A DNA stretch of 64,000 bases from assembly GCA_028641055.1 (NCBI GenBank), contig CM054062.1:178704726-178768725 (forward strand). The letters are read 5' to 3'. The notes beneath the pieces are model-generated. The model did no database searches. It was not told the origin of the DNA and saw only the letters and a program-made list of their open reading frames with translations. This stretch comes from Alopecurus myosuroides. Taxonomy: Eukaryota; Streptophyta; Magnoliopsida; Poales; Poaceae. Made by a program: the position numbers and the translations under genes. Every line of letters begins with the position of its first letter. Positions within the stretch are counted from its first letter, which is position 1. Below, piece after piece: positions 45,696-57,621 of this stretch.

Positions 45696-45985
45696 GTCGA
45701 GAGTATGATCTCGATCTCAAGGCTTTGGTGTTGTGGTGTTTCTTGGTCCTCTACCGGTGGCTCTCCTGGCCTTATATAGGTGGCCAGGTCTCAAACCCTA
45801 CCCGGAGAGGACTCGAACTCTAATCCTACGTCAGTTACAGCTTTCCTAACTTAGCCCGCAAGGTATTGCGGGTGGGCTTCACATGGGCTTTTCGGCGTTC
45901 CAAGGGCTCCTCCTCTTGGGCCTTAACCTTGGGCCGGAGATGGGGGTGTCCTTTCCCGCAGGGTCTAATATCCATTCCTTCATGA
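45493..45985 (-). repeat. 5' LTR of element 5
   Basis: 493 bp, matching 33213-33705. The distal end reads CTTCATGA where the other copy has CTTCGTCA, so its terminal dinucleotide is altered. A minus-strand TATA-like box CCTATATAAGG lies at 45770-45780. It is followed by the duplication ATATT. Confidence 0.93.
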
Positions 45986-45990
45986 ATATT

Positions 45991-46829
45991 TGTCTCTAGA
46001 TTTTGGGGATGTCTTCAAGAATCTATGGGAACTCGTCTTTCTTTCAGCACTGCTTACCATCCACAAACCAGTGGTCAAACTGAAAGAGTGAATCAAATTA
46101 TTGAGGACATGCTTCGAGCTTGTGTTATCTCATTTGGTAAGGATTGGGAAAAGTTCTTTCCCTTTGCCGAGTTCACCTACAGCAATAGTTACCAATCCAT
46201 TTTGGGAAGGGCTCCTTTTGAAGTTCTGTACGGCCGTAAATGACGAACTCCGCTGAATTGGTCTGAAACCGGGGAAAGATCATTCTTCCAACCGGATACA
46301 ATCAAGGAAGCAGAAGAAACTGTTCGTATCATCCGTGAATGGCAGCTCAATCTCGTCAGAAGAGTTATTATGATCGTCGTCATCAAGATGTTCATTACGA
46401 AATTGGTGAGAAAGCTTATCTTCGAGTCACACCTCTGAAAGGTGGAAAACGTTTCGGAGTCAAAGGTAAGCTGGCTCCTCGTTACATTGGTCAATTTACC
46501 ATCATTGGCAAATGAGGCCAGGTTTCACATCAATTGTAGTTTCCTCAAGGATTTCCGGATGTTCATGATGTCTTCCATGTCTCTCAACTTAAACGTTGCT
46601 TCAAAGATCCCATTCGTGGTGTGGACCATGAGACTCTTAAGCTCAAGGATGATCTCTCTTACAAAGAGGTTCCTATCCATATTCTTAATGAGGCCGAATG
46701 AAGAACCCGCAGCCAGACCATCAAGTTCCTCAAAGTTCAGTGGTTACATCATTCCGAGAATGAAGCAACCTGGGAACGAGAGGATCATTTACGATCTAAG
46801 TACCCTAACTTCATTTATAAAACCTAGGA
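45991..46829 (+). pseudogene. pol: Integrase C-terminus and chromodomain of element 4
   Basis: Continues the codon cut at 33212. It shows STAYHPQTSGQTERVNQ with the catalytic Glu, then YGRK and a stop (46242-46244). After a frameshift near 46345 come RRHQDVHYEIGEKAYLRV and HDVFHVSQLKR. The end, with IKFLKVQWLHHSENEATWE, matches the second half of a chromodomain, the module chromoviruses use to target chromatin. At least three stops break it. Confidence 0.85.
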
Positions 46830-46849
46830 ATCTCGGGATGAAATTCTTG

Positions 46850-46859
46850 TAAGGGGGTA
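46850..46859 (+). other. Polypurine tract of element 4
   Basis: AAGGGGGTAG lies four bases before the 3' LTR start at 46864. Confidence 0.7.
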
Positions 46860-46863
46860 GACT

Positions 46864-49800
46864 TGTAACATCCCTACTTTGTAATAAAGTTGTGTTGTGT
46901 GTTGTGTACATGGCATACATGCATGAAAATGTTGGTCAAAAAATTGCATTTGAAAATAACAAATGATAAAAATCACTTAATCTAGCAACCCACAAAGTTG
47001 TTCTAAAAAGTTTTTCAACTTTAATAAAACAAGTGATGGAAATGTGGCAAATTTGAAGAGCTTTCCAAACATTATTTTTGTGAAATTTTTTACTTTACAA
47101 AAAGGCCCTCAAAACTTGTTTTTCGTTCTGTTTTTAAAGTGGAAAAGGACCTTTTCGCAAAATGTTATTTTTCCAGGGGTTTTTCCAAAGAGGCTCTTTT
47201 GTCCTCTTCTTCCTCCACGCAGGCAAGCGGGCAGCTCGCCGACGTGCCTGCCACCTCCTGCTTCGCTCGGGCCTGCGGATGAGGAGGCCACACAGAGCCG
47301 TGACCTCCTCCTCTACTCCCTCACTCGCCCCACTTCGTCCCCCCTCCCCCAAGATCTCTCCCTCTGTTACTCCCCGTGAAGCGGAAACCCTAACCGGCGG
47401 CCGCCGCGCCGTGTCGTCGTCTCCGGTTGCCCGGCGATCAACCGAGACTCCCACGAGCTCCGTCGCCGCCCCCTCTACCTCCTCGAGAACGCAGGGGGCT
47501 AGGAGGGCCCCAAACGCCGGAATCGCGGCTCTTCCTCACCTCCGGCCGCCACAGGTATTCGCACGGCGTCGTCGATTACGGTCCCGCCGCGACCACCTAG
47601 CCTCTCCATCGTCACCGTGGTGAGCTCCTGCATCTCCTCGACTCCTCCTCGCTTGCTCCCGTGGTCGGAGTGGCCGATTCGCCGGAGCCCGTGACCGCCG
47701 CCGCCTTCCCATGCACGGCGGGTCAACGCTGGTGGCCCAATCGGGGAGGCGCCGCCACTTCGAGGTAGCCCTCGCACTGGGCATTCGAACGAGCCCGAGC
47801 ACAGCCGATTCCGTGGCCGGAATCGTCGCCGGCGACCGCATCTGAGCCGGGTCGGCCATCCGCTGACGTCATGATGACGTCAGCATGACATCATCTGGCC
47901 CCACGTGTCATATTTTCAAATAAAACATTTAATAAAAGAAAAATGCTAACAGGTGGACCCCACTGCTTAATCATTACAGATAATGAATTAATTTTGGAAA
48001 ATCAATAACTATTAAAATAATAATCAGAAAATATGGAAATGTTCACAAAAATATAATCTATCTGTTTATAACATTTTCAAACCTGTTTGACATGTTCAAA
48101 TTTGACCATTATTTAAATATTGTTTAAATAATTTTAAATAGAGAAATTGTGTTTTTATTCAATAAAATCAGAAAATTACAAATTATATACCAAAGTGCTC
48201 AAAATGACAAATGCAACCTAGTTATGATGTTTTCAAACCCATTTGAGCAATTAAAACTTGACACACTTCTAGATTTGCCCGAAGTGTCCTCCGAGGTCTA
48301 TTACGGGGCTAGTTTCACTAAAAGTGTATACTTGCCATGCGAACCCTAGTAACCTCTTATAAACTTTTTAGGGTTTTATCTAAGTGCATCAAATTACTCA
48401 TGCATACATATTGCGCATTGCATTGTGCTATGTGTTGAATGTTCTCTTTCTTTCTGGTGCTTGTTTTTATCGGTAGAACGCGACTCCGAAGTGAAGATCG
48501 ACAACTCTGTTGACGAATACTTGATCTTAACCGACAAGTCAAGCACTTATTCCAGAAGATCTATTTGTTGGTTTTCTTATAAGAAAGGCAAGCATAACCT
48601 CTTATCTGCACATGTATGATTTCCAAAGTGGTTTCTTTTCTCGTACATTGCATTCGGTTTCAAGGTATTTTGTGTCAGTAGGTAGAGTCCTCCTATATAC
48701 GATGCATTACTTCAATGTCCTGATCCACTACTCCTAGCCGCCATAGGGTTATTTGTGTGCACCGCCCGAGCCTTATATCTTCTATGCTTAGCCATACCGA
48801 TTTGTTTAAATCTGCTCCTTCCGGTTGATGATTCAGAGCTGCGTGAACCTAGTATGATATGATGACGTGGAAAGATGAGGTTTGTGTGGTTAACTTGACT
48901 AAGGCCTGGACGGGAGGCCACTTGGGAAGTGGTTATTTGTCCTGTACTTACCAACCCTAGGAGTAAGGTCGAGCGCAGAAGCCAAGACTGAGCATACAAC
49001 CATGCGCGATGGCCATGAGCCTCGCCGACCAACTAACTTGTTCGGCTTTATCCATGAGTCACGTAGTTTGAGATTTCATCCGGCAACGCAAATAAAACCT
49101 TTTAAACATTTTGGAAAAATGCTCCGCCTAGGGCGTGAACAGGGTCAAGTGATGGACGAACACAGATCTTACCCCGCCTCACAGAAATAGGTGCCGTAAG
49201 GAGGATGGCCAACTCCCTGTTCACGTGGTGGCCCTGTCTTGGGTTGACTCATGGATAAGGTTGCGCAAGGTAAAGGTCGTGGCCGAACCACCCTCTGCCG
49301 GCACTTCCCGGACTAGTGCTAAAATGTTGGCACTAAGAGTTGGTTGGTACGTGTGGGTAAAGTGTACCCCCTACATGGATAAATATTTTCGAGAAGTCGT
49401 GTCCGCGGTTAAGGACGACTTGGTGAATGTACTGGGTCATAGATAACTTGAACGTGACGTAAAAGATGCTGACAAAGATTGAAGGGCGCCTCCTCGGAGA
49501 TGCCGAGAGGGGTGACCCTTATAGCATGTGATGTGCTAGGAAATGATATTGGTGGAATGAAAAGATGATGATTACATTAGTTGAGTTTTCTCATCTGTTT
49601 TGAAAATACTCCATGAGTCGTGCTATTCTTCCTAGATTTGGAAAACAAATATTGTTTTACGCAAATTAACCTTCATAAAACACTTTTCCGAAACAACAGA
49701 TATATAATAGGTTAACTAAGTCTTCTTGAGTACCTCTAGTACTCAGGTTTGCTTAAATTTTGGTTTAGGTGGACATCTCACCCCAGTGGTGGATACAACG

Positions 49801-50451
49801 TGGACATCGACGAGTAGTTTGGGGTTCCGAGGTAGCAGCCTGGAATCTATGGGCTGGAACGTCGCCTTATGTTGCGGCCTCTTAGGCCTTTTGGTTCTTG
49901 TTGTTTAGCAACATAACTTGCCTTTCGTTGTCTGATGTAATGTTGGGTCGTGTGACCTCTGTTTGTAAAGCTTTACTCTAGTGATACATGTTTAATACAG
50001 CTTAATGTCTAGAGTGTTGTTTTGATCGGTTGTTGGTTTCGAGCTCATTGTTATACAGTTTTGTCTATGCATGCGTAGTTGTCGCAGTTGAGGGGTTGTG
50101 GAGCCGATGATCCATTTCTGAGCACGCCTGCCGATGTGTTTCGGCCTGGGCTTGGTAACCCAAGTAACCCTCGATTGTTGTTGCACTTCCTGGACACATA
50201 ACATCTTTGTATAGGTTTGGTCCCGTTCCTTCAGTTTCATACGATTCGTGGACGCTTTGATATGCATAGTTGGTTATGACTAGAGTGGACACAAGGAGTA
50301 GTAGAACCGATGTTATCCGGCCTGCGTGCCGATGAACCCGGTCTATTTGCCGCTGTTTGTTGTGGCCGGGGCTGGTAACCCTGAAGCCCTTGTGGGTACA
50401 TGACTATGAGCACAAAACAGTATGTATAACTCTGGGTCCGGGGTCGTGACA
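46864..50451 (+). repeat. 3' LTR of element 4 (3.6 kb)
   Basis: From TGTAACATCCC to GTCGTGACA. An AT-rich start is followed by a GC-rich island (about 47190-47870) with a strong donor-like CCGTG/GTGAGC at 47619/47620, then AT-rich sequence. An exon-like segment at 48477-48587 ends in a GC-type donor AAAG/GCAAGC. A last segment after an acceptor TTTAG (49768) contains GGYNVDIDE and a stop in one frame. The landmark GTGTCCGCGGTTA is near 49398. The right end rests on the CA terminus and similarity to element 6, not on a duplication. Confidence 0.75.
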
Positions 50452-51765
50452 ATTATAATTACTTCTACATTAATTATTCATAACTTAACACTATATTATT
50501 AATAAAATGAATAATATTAAGTTTTATAATTCAAATAATATTTAATAAGGGAAGAAAATAATTGTCTTCTTATTTCTTTTAGTTACAAATAAAAACTTAT
50601 ATCATTTCAACACATATTTTCTTTATTTGAAATTTAAATAACTCTTTTAATTGAATTATTTCAAATGGTTAACTCATTATTTAAATGGGATAAAAAAGAA
50701 AAAATATTATCTTAAATATTTTTGTCTTAGAATAAAAAAATGTCCTTCTTCCAAAATTAAAGTTTATCATTTAAATAATCCTTTGTTTTATCAAATTAAA
50801 TTAAGAAAAATCAAATAAAATAGAATTTAATATTATAAAAATAATTAAACCTCTACATTTTCTTAATTAATTAAAAATTAGTCAAAAGAAAATGCATGCA
50901 TATCAGTATTATGCATAATAGCATCGTTTACTTCTTTAAGCTTTGTACTTCCCGACAATGATGGTATTTTGTAGAACCCGGAAGTCAGGAGCTTCACCAA
51001 GCATCAGACTCCATTACCTATCAGTCTCGAGGCAAGTTCGTCACTACTCAGATCCTTTGAAGTATTTGCCAAGAACTATTTGCAAAGCCGTATCGTATTA
51101 CCACCTTATTCCCAAAAGAATGCATGATCTTATTTTGATAATAATATGACTGATTGAATATCTACCCGAGTGGTAGTACTTTGTTGTGGTGGGGTGATGG
51201 AACTATGATAAGAAGAATTGGCCATCGGAAGGTTCCATCTCCATGGGAAAGTATTACCTAGGAGATAACAACCAATTCCGCCGGAGTTCTTGCGCCGTAA
51301 ATACCGCGCTGACCATAGGTCTTGTATGGGGCGAGTAAGACAGCTATGATCTTTTACCGTACACATGTCAACAGGAAGCCAAAGCCATACGCTATAGGTC
51401 TTGCGGGACTACATGCACATGGGTGGGATCCCTTCATTCCCACGGACTCTGGTGTCCATGATGGTTTGCCCGGGGAGCCTAGATATCTATCGTGAGGGGC
51501 AGAGTATCAGGGGAAAACCTGTGTGGCATAAAATGGGTGGGCAAGTGAGGTGCGGATAAACACAGTTTGGTTTGGATCAACAACCGGGCCCCACACCTGA
51601 GTGGGTGTGGGTAGGAACGATCGCCTGGTTGTGGAACATGGTCTTGATCGCCTATGGGTAAGGTAATGCACCTCTGCGAAGTATAAAAATATGTGACATG
51701 TTACCCCTTGTTCCGGGAAGGAGCTGCTAACGATGCAGTAAAAACAACTCCATGAAGTTCTAGCT
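50452..51765 (+). repeat. Fragment of a third Tekay-like LTR, left part
   Basis: Very AT-rich to about 50940. Then comes an exon-like stretch whose end CTCGAG/GCAAGTTCG (around 51029) matches the GC-type donor position in the LTRs of elements 4 and 6. The rest is non-coding LTR-like sequence. TAGCT at 51761-51765 is the left duplication of element 6; the fragment continues at 62852. Confidence 0.5.
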
Positions 51766-53331
51766 TGTAACATCCCAAGTATGAAAAATAGCCATTAGAA
51801 TGTTTTGCTCTCTGTTATTTTATGTTTTGCATCATGGCATCATGTTGATTGCAATTGTTTTGCTTGTTTTCCTTTTGTTTTCCTTTGTTTTCTATTTGAA
51901 TTTCAAACCAAAATTCAAACCTTTTGTTTCATCCTTGTGATGTTACAATTTCCAAAAGGATATTTCAAATCAAAACAACAAATTGTTTCCATTAAATTTG
52001 TGATTCCAAACTATTGTTTTATTTCTATAAAAATGCATCCAATAATCAAACCCTTTTTAAATTCAATTATGATTTTCTTCCAAACAACAACCCTTTTGAA
52101 AGTTATGAAAATTGCAAAACAAATCACTCCATTGTTTCCATCAAACCATAAGGTTCAAATAAAACTCCCATTTGTTTCCATGAAATAATAAAAAGCTCAA
52201 CTCTTATTTGTTATTTGATAATCCACTTGATATAATTTGCATTCAAACAATTCCAATCTTTTTGTTCCATTTAAACACTAATGTGCACCCTAGTTAAAAT
52301 CTTGTTTTCTATAATGCACTTAATAATAAAAATTCATCCAAATTTGATTTAAAGTACAACCAGCAATTTAAAGTTGAAATTTTTGGAAAAGATGGTTGGC
52401 AATCACTTGATCTTGTAAAAACTACCCTAACCACAATTTTCCTAAATTTTTCCTAGCCCTGACACTCATCTATCTCTTCCTTTTCAAATCAGCAAAAAAA
52501 AAAAAGAAAACAAAGAAAAATAATAAACCTAACAGCTAACAGAGAGAGGAGAGAGGCCCAGCCCACCAAAATACCTCAGCCCGATACCCCCTTCAGGTCT
52601 TCTTCTACCTTCGTACGGATTGCATCGAGCACATCCACGTATACAGAGAAGAACCAGCGACGGTGGAGCTCCTTCCCCCTCCTCCATAAGACCTCAGCCC
52701 TAACCCTAGGGTCTCCATCCCACCTTTCTCTCCCTCTTTTCCCTCTCCCCCGCCACCTTCTTCCTCTTCCTCCCATCTCTCGTCTCTGTACTTTTGTCTG
52801 TACCTGTACACCACATCTGAACCACCGAAAAAGCTCCCTTTGCTCGGGCGAATTGCCGGCTATCCGGTCCTCCTCCGGCCAGGGAGGGGGCGGGAATGGA
52901 ACCCCCCGACCGTGGGCTCCCTCTCCACCCCCTCGGATCGGGCCGGGAGGCCTCCCACCGCCGGCGCCGTCCACTCCTTCCGGCGACCACCTGCTGCATC
53001 GCCCCTGCAACCTGCATCGACGCCTCCTTGTCCGCTCGAGAGGTGAGCGCTCACCTCTTCCCGCTCGCTCCCCTCCTCTCCGTCTTGAACCACACCCCAC
53101 ACCACCTCGCAGCGCCTCCATCACGGCGCCCCCACGAGCACCTCAAGCAGCAACCAGCAGCGATCGATCTCCGTTCTCTGTCTACAGACAGGAACACATC
53201 GATCCAAGTTCAGTTCAGGAAAAATCCGCGCCAGATCTGCACCATAAACCCCCCGAGACCCCCCTTCCTATCACAAATCAACGCATACCGCAGTGGCTAG
53301 CTGTCCCTGTGCGCACAAGCCTCAGGTCGCA

Positions 53332-53496
53332 GGGTCGAGTCCCCAAGCCCCCACCTTTTCTGTCTAATTTTCCTATTTAGATTCAGGGCAGTTTCTGCAC
53401 CTTATCCACCCCCACCACCCTTGCTATCACCAAACACATCACAGACGCACTGGTCCTGTCTCTAGCGCGTGCCCTGGAGGTCTAGGGTTCGATCCC
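53332..53496 (+). other. Two tRNA-like box B motifs in the element 6 LTR
   Basis: GGGTCGAGTCCC (53332-53343) resembles, and GGTTCGATCCC (53486-53496) exactly fits, the RNA polymerase III box B. Each is followed within about 50 bp by T runs that could terminate polymerase III. A good box A is not evident. The 3' LTR has the second motif at 59542-59552. It could be a SINE-like or tRNA-derived insert. Confidence 0.35.
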
Positions 53497-53849
53497 CCTA
53501 ACCCACCATTTTATTTCTGCTTTTTTTCCTTTTTCTGCCAAAATCTCAGCATTTCAGATCTGGCTCATTACTTCTAAATTCCATATAAAATTGAATATCC
53601 CTCCAATTTGAATGATTCAAAATCCTGTGGTTTCATAATTTTGTGCTCCTTCTAGTAATGTCAAGTTTGCAACATGGTTCTGTAACAATTTTTGCACTAA
53701 ATAATTAATTACTGAAAATGCAATAAAATTTGGAAACTTTGGAATTTCATAACTTTAGTTCTACTCATCCAATTTAAGCAAACTTGGGCTCTAAAAATTT
53801 GTCTTAACAAACTCTACACATTGGTATTTTATTTGGTCACAATTGAATT

Positions 53850-54690
53850 AATTTTGAGCATGTTTTCCTCTATTTACTAAAAATGGCAGAATAAGAATGA
53901 TTATGGAAAATTGCATAATAAATTCAGTAATAACCCAAAAATTATGTTTAATAACTCTAAATGTTCATTGAAACATTAGCTACATGTTTTCAACCTTTTC
54001 AATGCAATTTGTTATGGTTTTGAATATTTTAAATTGGTGCAATATTTGAAATCTTGTTTAATTCACTTAATATTGCAAAAATCATAACTTGGGCATAAAA
54101 ATTCCAAATTCCACAAACTAAATATGTTTTCCAATAAACTTTTCATGTAATTTCCAAATATAAATTTTGTTTGCTGTTTTGAATAATTTAAATTGCTGAA
54201 AACAACTGTTTCTTAATTATTGCATTTAAAATTGCCAAAATAATAACTTGCTCATTTTAAATCCAATTTCAACACATGAAGTATGTTTTCCATGCAAAAT
54301 TAAACCACCTTTTCAAATATAAAATTTGTTTCATGTTTTGAATAATTAAAATTGGTTAAATGATTTAAACCTTGTTTAAATCATTTAATATTGTCAAATT
54401 CATAACTTGATCAAAACAAATTCTTTTGGGACATATAAAATATGTTTTCAAACCATAAAAGCATAACATTTTCAAATATGAACTTCACTCAATGTTTTGC
54501 ACAAATAAAAATTCAAATAAGTTCATGTTTGAATTAAACTCATTTAATTCCTGCTTAAACTTGTTTAATTCATAAATAATTTATTTGAAATCCTTTTTCA
54601 ACAAGTGAAACATGTATTCCACCTAAAATCTTGTGTTCTTTCCAAATATAAACTTTGTTATCCATTTTGAACAACTAAAATTGGTGAAAA
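53850..54690 (+). repeat. About 159-bp periodic degenerate repeat in the element 6 LTR
   Basis: The anchor TTTTGAATAATTTAAATTG or a variant recurs near 54018, 54177, 54335, 54494 and 54664 (spacings 159, 158, 159, 170). A second anchor ATAACTTG recurs near 54081, 54241 and 54401. The 3' LTR has the same array with an internal deletion near 60414. Confidence 0.7.
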
Positions 54691-55055
54691 CAACAAATGC
54701 TTGTGTGACACCTTTAAGGAACCAAAATTTCCTAACTTAATGAATGAATTCCCAAACTTGTTAAACCTTATTTCTATTTGATTCTATTGTTGTTATTTTG
54801 CTGTTTTCCTCATCCATGCATCATGCTAATTCACTTACACAATTTGATTAGTTGTAAAACAATTAATTCAACCATAATTCATGGGCTTTTCATATGCAAC
54901 TCAAATTGCATGTGGGTCCATTTAATCATGTTGTTACCACATCAACTAGTTTATTTTGATGCATCAATTAAATGGTCATGCATCATCCCATGTTTGTGCA
55001 CTATACCATGGTATTGATTGTTTATCTTTCTTCATTGTTTGTTTGCTTCTTCTCG

Positions 55056-55138
55056 GATAACGACGACGTTGAGACCGACGATACTTACGACACCCCTTCT
55101 AAGGATCTAGCTCAGTACCAGGCTACTGGGTTTTGCAG
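55056..55138 (+). other. Exon-like acidic segment A in the element 6 5' LTR
   Basis: Frame reading DNDDVETDDTYDTPSK, ending at CAG/GCAAGT, the classic form of a GC-AG intron donor. The preceding acceptor is imperfect (TTCTCGG, no AG). The copy in the 3' LTR is 60999-61081 with one synonymous difference. Confidence 0.4.
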
Positions 55139-56367
55139 GCAAGTTATCACTCACATGAACCATCGTGTTCCTTTCAACATTGGTTACCGATACTTTCCGT
55201 TGTCTATTCTGCTAGCCCTATGATTAGTTGCTTCTGTTACGAACCTTTCACATGAATCCCTTAACCCTAATATTGCCTCACCTCCACTCCTACAACCCCA
55301 TTGTTTGAGCCCGTGTCTTACTAGCATGCTTAGGTTGTTTTTGCTCGAGTCTGTTACCCGTTACTTTCTGTTACTATTTCATTATGTTCTGGGGGCTCGA
55401 TGTTTAATCAATCAATCATGCTAATGCTATTGTTAAATAATAATTTGATGATAAGGCACCGGCAGGAGGCCCTTTGTGGTTTTGAGGCCTGCTAGTGTCG
55501 ACCCTAATAGGAAAAGGGTCTTGTCTACTGATCTATGATGAGCGCACTACCCGCATGTGGGAAGCGAGTATGGGCGCCCCCCTCAATTTGATTCGATTCG
55601 CATCTCGTCCAAATCGCCTCATTTAGTTCGGGTTTTCCATTTGCTGCATGCATGATCTTGCGAGCCCTTGGTACCCGGGTGGAACTTTCGTAGTCGGCAT
55701 ATAGGGGGACACGGTCTTAGAGTGCTATGAGGGTCCATTTTCTTCTGGGCTCGATTAGCCGTGCGCCCAAGGTGCTTTGGGCTTGATGCGAAGAAGAGTT
55801 GAGTTGTGTTGAGTGCCCCGCTTGGTGGAAGGGCCTTTCCATCTGGCGGGTTATTCATACGTGTACGGCCAAATTGGTGCAACCCTGCAGGGATAAATCT
55901 TCTCGAGAAGCCGTGTTTTCCGCGGTTATGGACTACTTGGTGAAAGTACTGGCTAACAAGTACTCAGGACAACTTAAACCTAATGATTAACAACCTTACA
56001 CCCAATGATTAACAACTTGACTAGTAATAGGCTTATTGACACAATAATCTGAACCATCATAATCTCAACTGTGTGAGTTATCCTCGGATTGCTTCTTTGG
56101 ATAAGGGGCGAGGTCCAGGATGGGTTTGTTTGGTGGTTAGCTATAGTTGGTTACGATACTCGATCTTATCTTCTTTCTGTTAGCCGGAAGTGGTAGAATC
56201 TCTGTAGTTGGTTAGCGCAGCCAGTTGCAGCATCTTTTATATCCCCTCTCTTCCGTTGAACCCAAGGCATCTGTGCTTGGTGTTGACGGGCTACACTTTG
56301 GTGAACTGTGAGTCTTGCTTGCCAGTACGTTTATGTACTGACCCCTTTGGGGATGTGGTTTCCGCAG

Positions 56368-56433
56368 ACCTACGTTTCCGAGGATCTACATGGTGGCTAC
56401 TACGTGGAGTACGACGAGACTGCTGACGAGTAG
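56368..56433 (+). other. Exon-like acidic segment B in the element 6 5' LTR
   Basis: Follows an acceptor TTTCCGCAG. One frame reads SEDLHGGYYVEYDETADE and a stop. The corresponding place in element 4 reads HPSGGYNVDIDE and a stop; in the remnant at 18689 it reads DVSEDE and a stop. The phase does not match segment A in this copy. Confidence 0.4.
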
Positions 56434-56905
56434 ATAGCGGACCCGGGCAGGATCCGAGACTTCGTGGATGGGCTCCGTCTGTTCGTTTCCGGCCTCTTAG
56501 GCCTATTTGGTTCTTGTCTGTACTCAGACATTTTGAATGCTTCCGCTGTGATGTAATGATGAATTGTTGGGACATGTGTCCTCTGGATGATTGTATTTTC
56601 TATCTCTGCTCTAATGAGAGCTATTTGCCACTTATTTCCATCTTTTGTGTCGTAGAGATCTGTTGTGATATCACTTGTTCAAATGCCGTTGACGTACCAT
56701 GTGTGTATGTTTTGAAGTACGTCAACGGAAGTGTCTGGATTTCTATGGGATGGTTTGCGCAGACGATGAATAGTAGGGAATGGTTGTCACACGTTTACGT
56801 GTTGGCCTGCTCATATTGAGATGCGGGTGCCGGTATGCCCCGTAAGCCATTCTATCTACTGTTTAGCGGACTGTGAGTATCCCCTAGAAGTCCGGGTGCG
56901 ACAAA

Positions 56906-56918
56906 TGGTATCAGAGCC
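56906..56918 (+). other. Primer binding site of element 6 (initiator Met tRNA)
   Basis: TGGTATCAGAGCC, two bases after the 5' LTR end; complement of the initiator methionine tRNA 3' end. Confidence 0.9.
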
Positions 56919-57621
56919 TGTCTGCCTGTAGGATCCCTTTTTACTGGTCGCAGTTGAGTCTAGAAACTATTTTGTAGCTATATAGGAAAAAGGAAACGTG
57001 AGAGTAGCAATTCTGTTCTTTTTCTTCTTTCCCCACCCACCCTCCCTTTTTCTGGTAAGGAAGTGCAACGTTGTTTTCTCTTCTCATCTAAACTTTCAAG
57101 TTAGGATTTCACGAATTATGGTTTCTCTAGGATGGTTATATCTACTAGACCATAGGAATGGAGGTGGTTGTGACATGATTTATCATGTTGCCTACTCATG
57201 ATTGAGAACGGAGGCGTGTAAGCCCCGGAAGCAAATCATCTATTCCTTAAGCAGTAGATATTGATCCTTAAGAAGCCCGGATGGGTTTTTCCTTAGTACC
57301 TCAGGAGTGTTTTGTTCTCGTTTTCCCCGATGTTTATATCCTGTTCTTCTCAACATCCTTTTCGTCCATTGAAATCTTGTTGTTGTTTTCCAGTTCAGTT
57401 CTTCTACCGGCGTCTAATCAAAACTTCCCAAATATCAAGTCTATCTGGCCAGAAAGGTTGTTGTTGTTGTTGATTCCAGGCTATGAGAGCTGGCATTCCT
57501 ATCACCTGGGGTTGTTTCGAGGAAGCATTCCTGAATCACCACATTCCAGATAGTCTAATCTCCAAATGAATCAAGTTCCATTCAGCTATACACCCTCAAT
57601 ACAAAACCTCTCCCTTTATTT
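56919..57621 (+). other. Leader and non-coding interior of element 6
   Basis: About 700 bp without a recognisable gag or protease. It contains a short TTG repeat near 57463. A CGTGTAAGCCCCGGAAGC stretch resembles part of the LTR end. Confidence 0.6.

Larger units (their letters stand above)
33213..45985 (-). mobile_element. Element 5: complete Tat-lineage Ty3/Gypsy retrotransposon, reverse orientation
   Basis: 12.8 kb, flanked by the perfect duplication ATATT (33208-33212, 45986-45990). Both LTRs are 493 bp and differ by about 11 substitutions (hand count, 2.2%; roughly 0.9 million years at 1.3e-8). Reading leftward: 5' LTR, primer binding site, one gag-protease-pol frame, a long 3' region with a convergent antisense gene, polypurine tract, 3' LTR. 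It is the best preserved coding element here, with two stops and one frameshift in the sense gene. Confidence 0.95.
30316..50451 (+). mobile_element. Element 4: Tekay-like Ty3/Gypsy chromovirus, interrupted by element 5
   Basis: Coding parts are 30347-33212 and 45991-46829; between them sits element 5 with its duplication. The 3' LTR is 46864-50451. The 5' LTR is reduced to 31 bp, and the leader and first half of gag are gone. The flanks GCACC (30311-30315) and ATTAT (50452-50456) do not match, so no target-site duplication supports the ends. The chromovirus assignment rests on a chromodomain-like C-terminus and Del/Tekay wording of reverse transcriptase. Confidence 0.85.
51766..56903 (+). 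repeat. 5' LTR of element 6 (5.1 kb)
   Basis: From TGTAACATCCC to GGTGCGACA. Layout: AT-rich first 0.75 kb; GC-rich island 52560-53400 with a strong donor GAGAG/GTGAGC at 53042/53043; about 2 kb AT-rich with a roughly 159-bp periodic repeat (53850-54690); exon-like segments at 55056-55138 and 56368-56433; the landmark GTTTTCCGCGGTTATGGACT near 55911. The frames on both strands of the GC-rich island (for example 52576-53124) show no known domain. Confidence 0.93.

Noticed and set aside
47162..47859. Frames on both strands of the GC-rich island in the element 4 LTR
   Set aside because: Low-complexity Arg/Ser/Pro translation in GC-rich sequence; it more likely is a leader exon than a protein gene.
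52576..53124. 182-residue minus-strand frame, nearly identical at 58631-59179
   Set aside because: Both copies lie in the GC-rich island of the same LTR, where stops are rare in all frames. The conservation is explained by LTR duplication, and no domain is recognisable.
53281..53500. Genuine tRNA gene
   Set aside because: Only box B is convincing. I could not draw an acceptor stem or an anticodon arm.
57463..57475. TTG microsatellite
   Set aside because: About four units only; too short to be of note.
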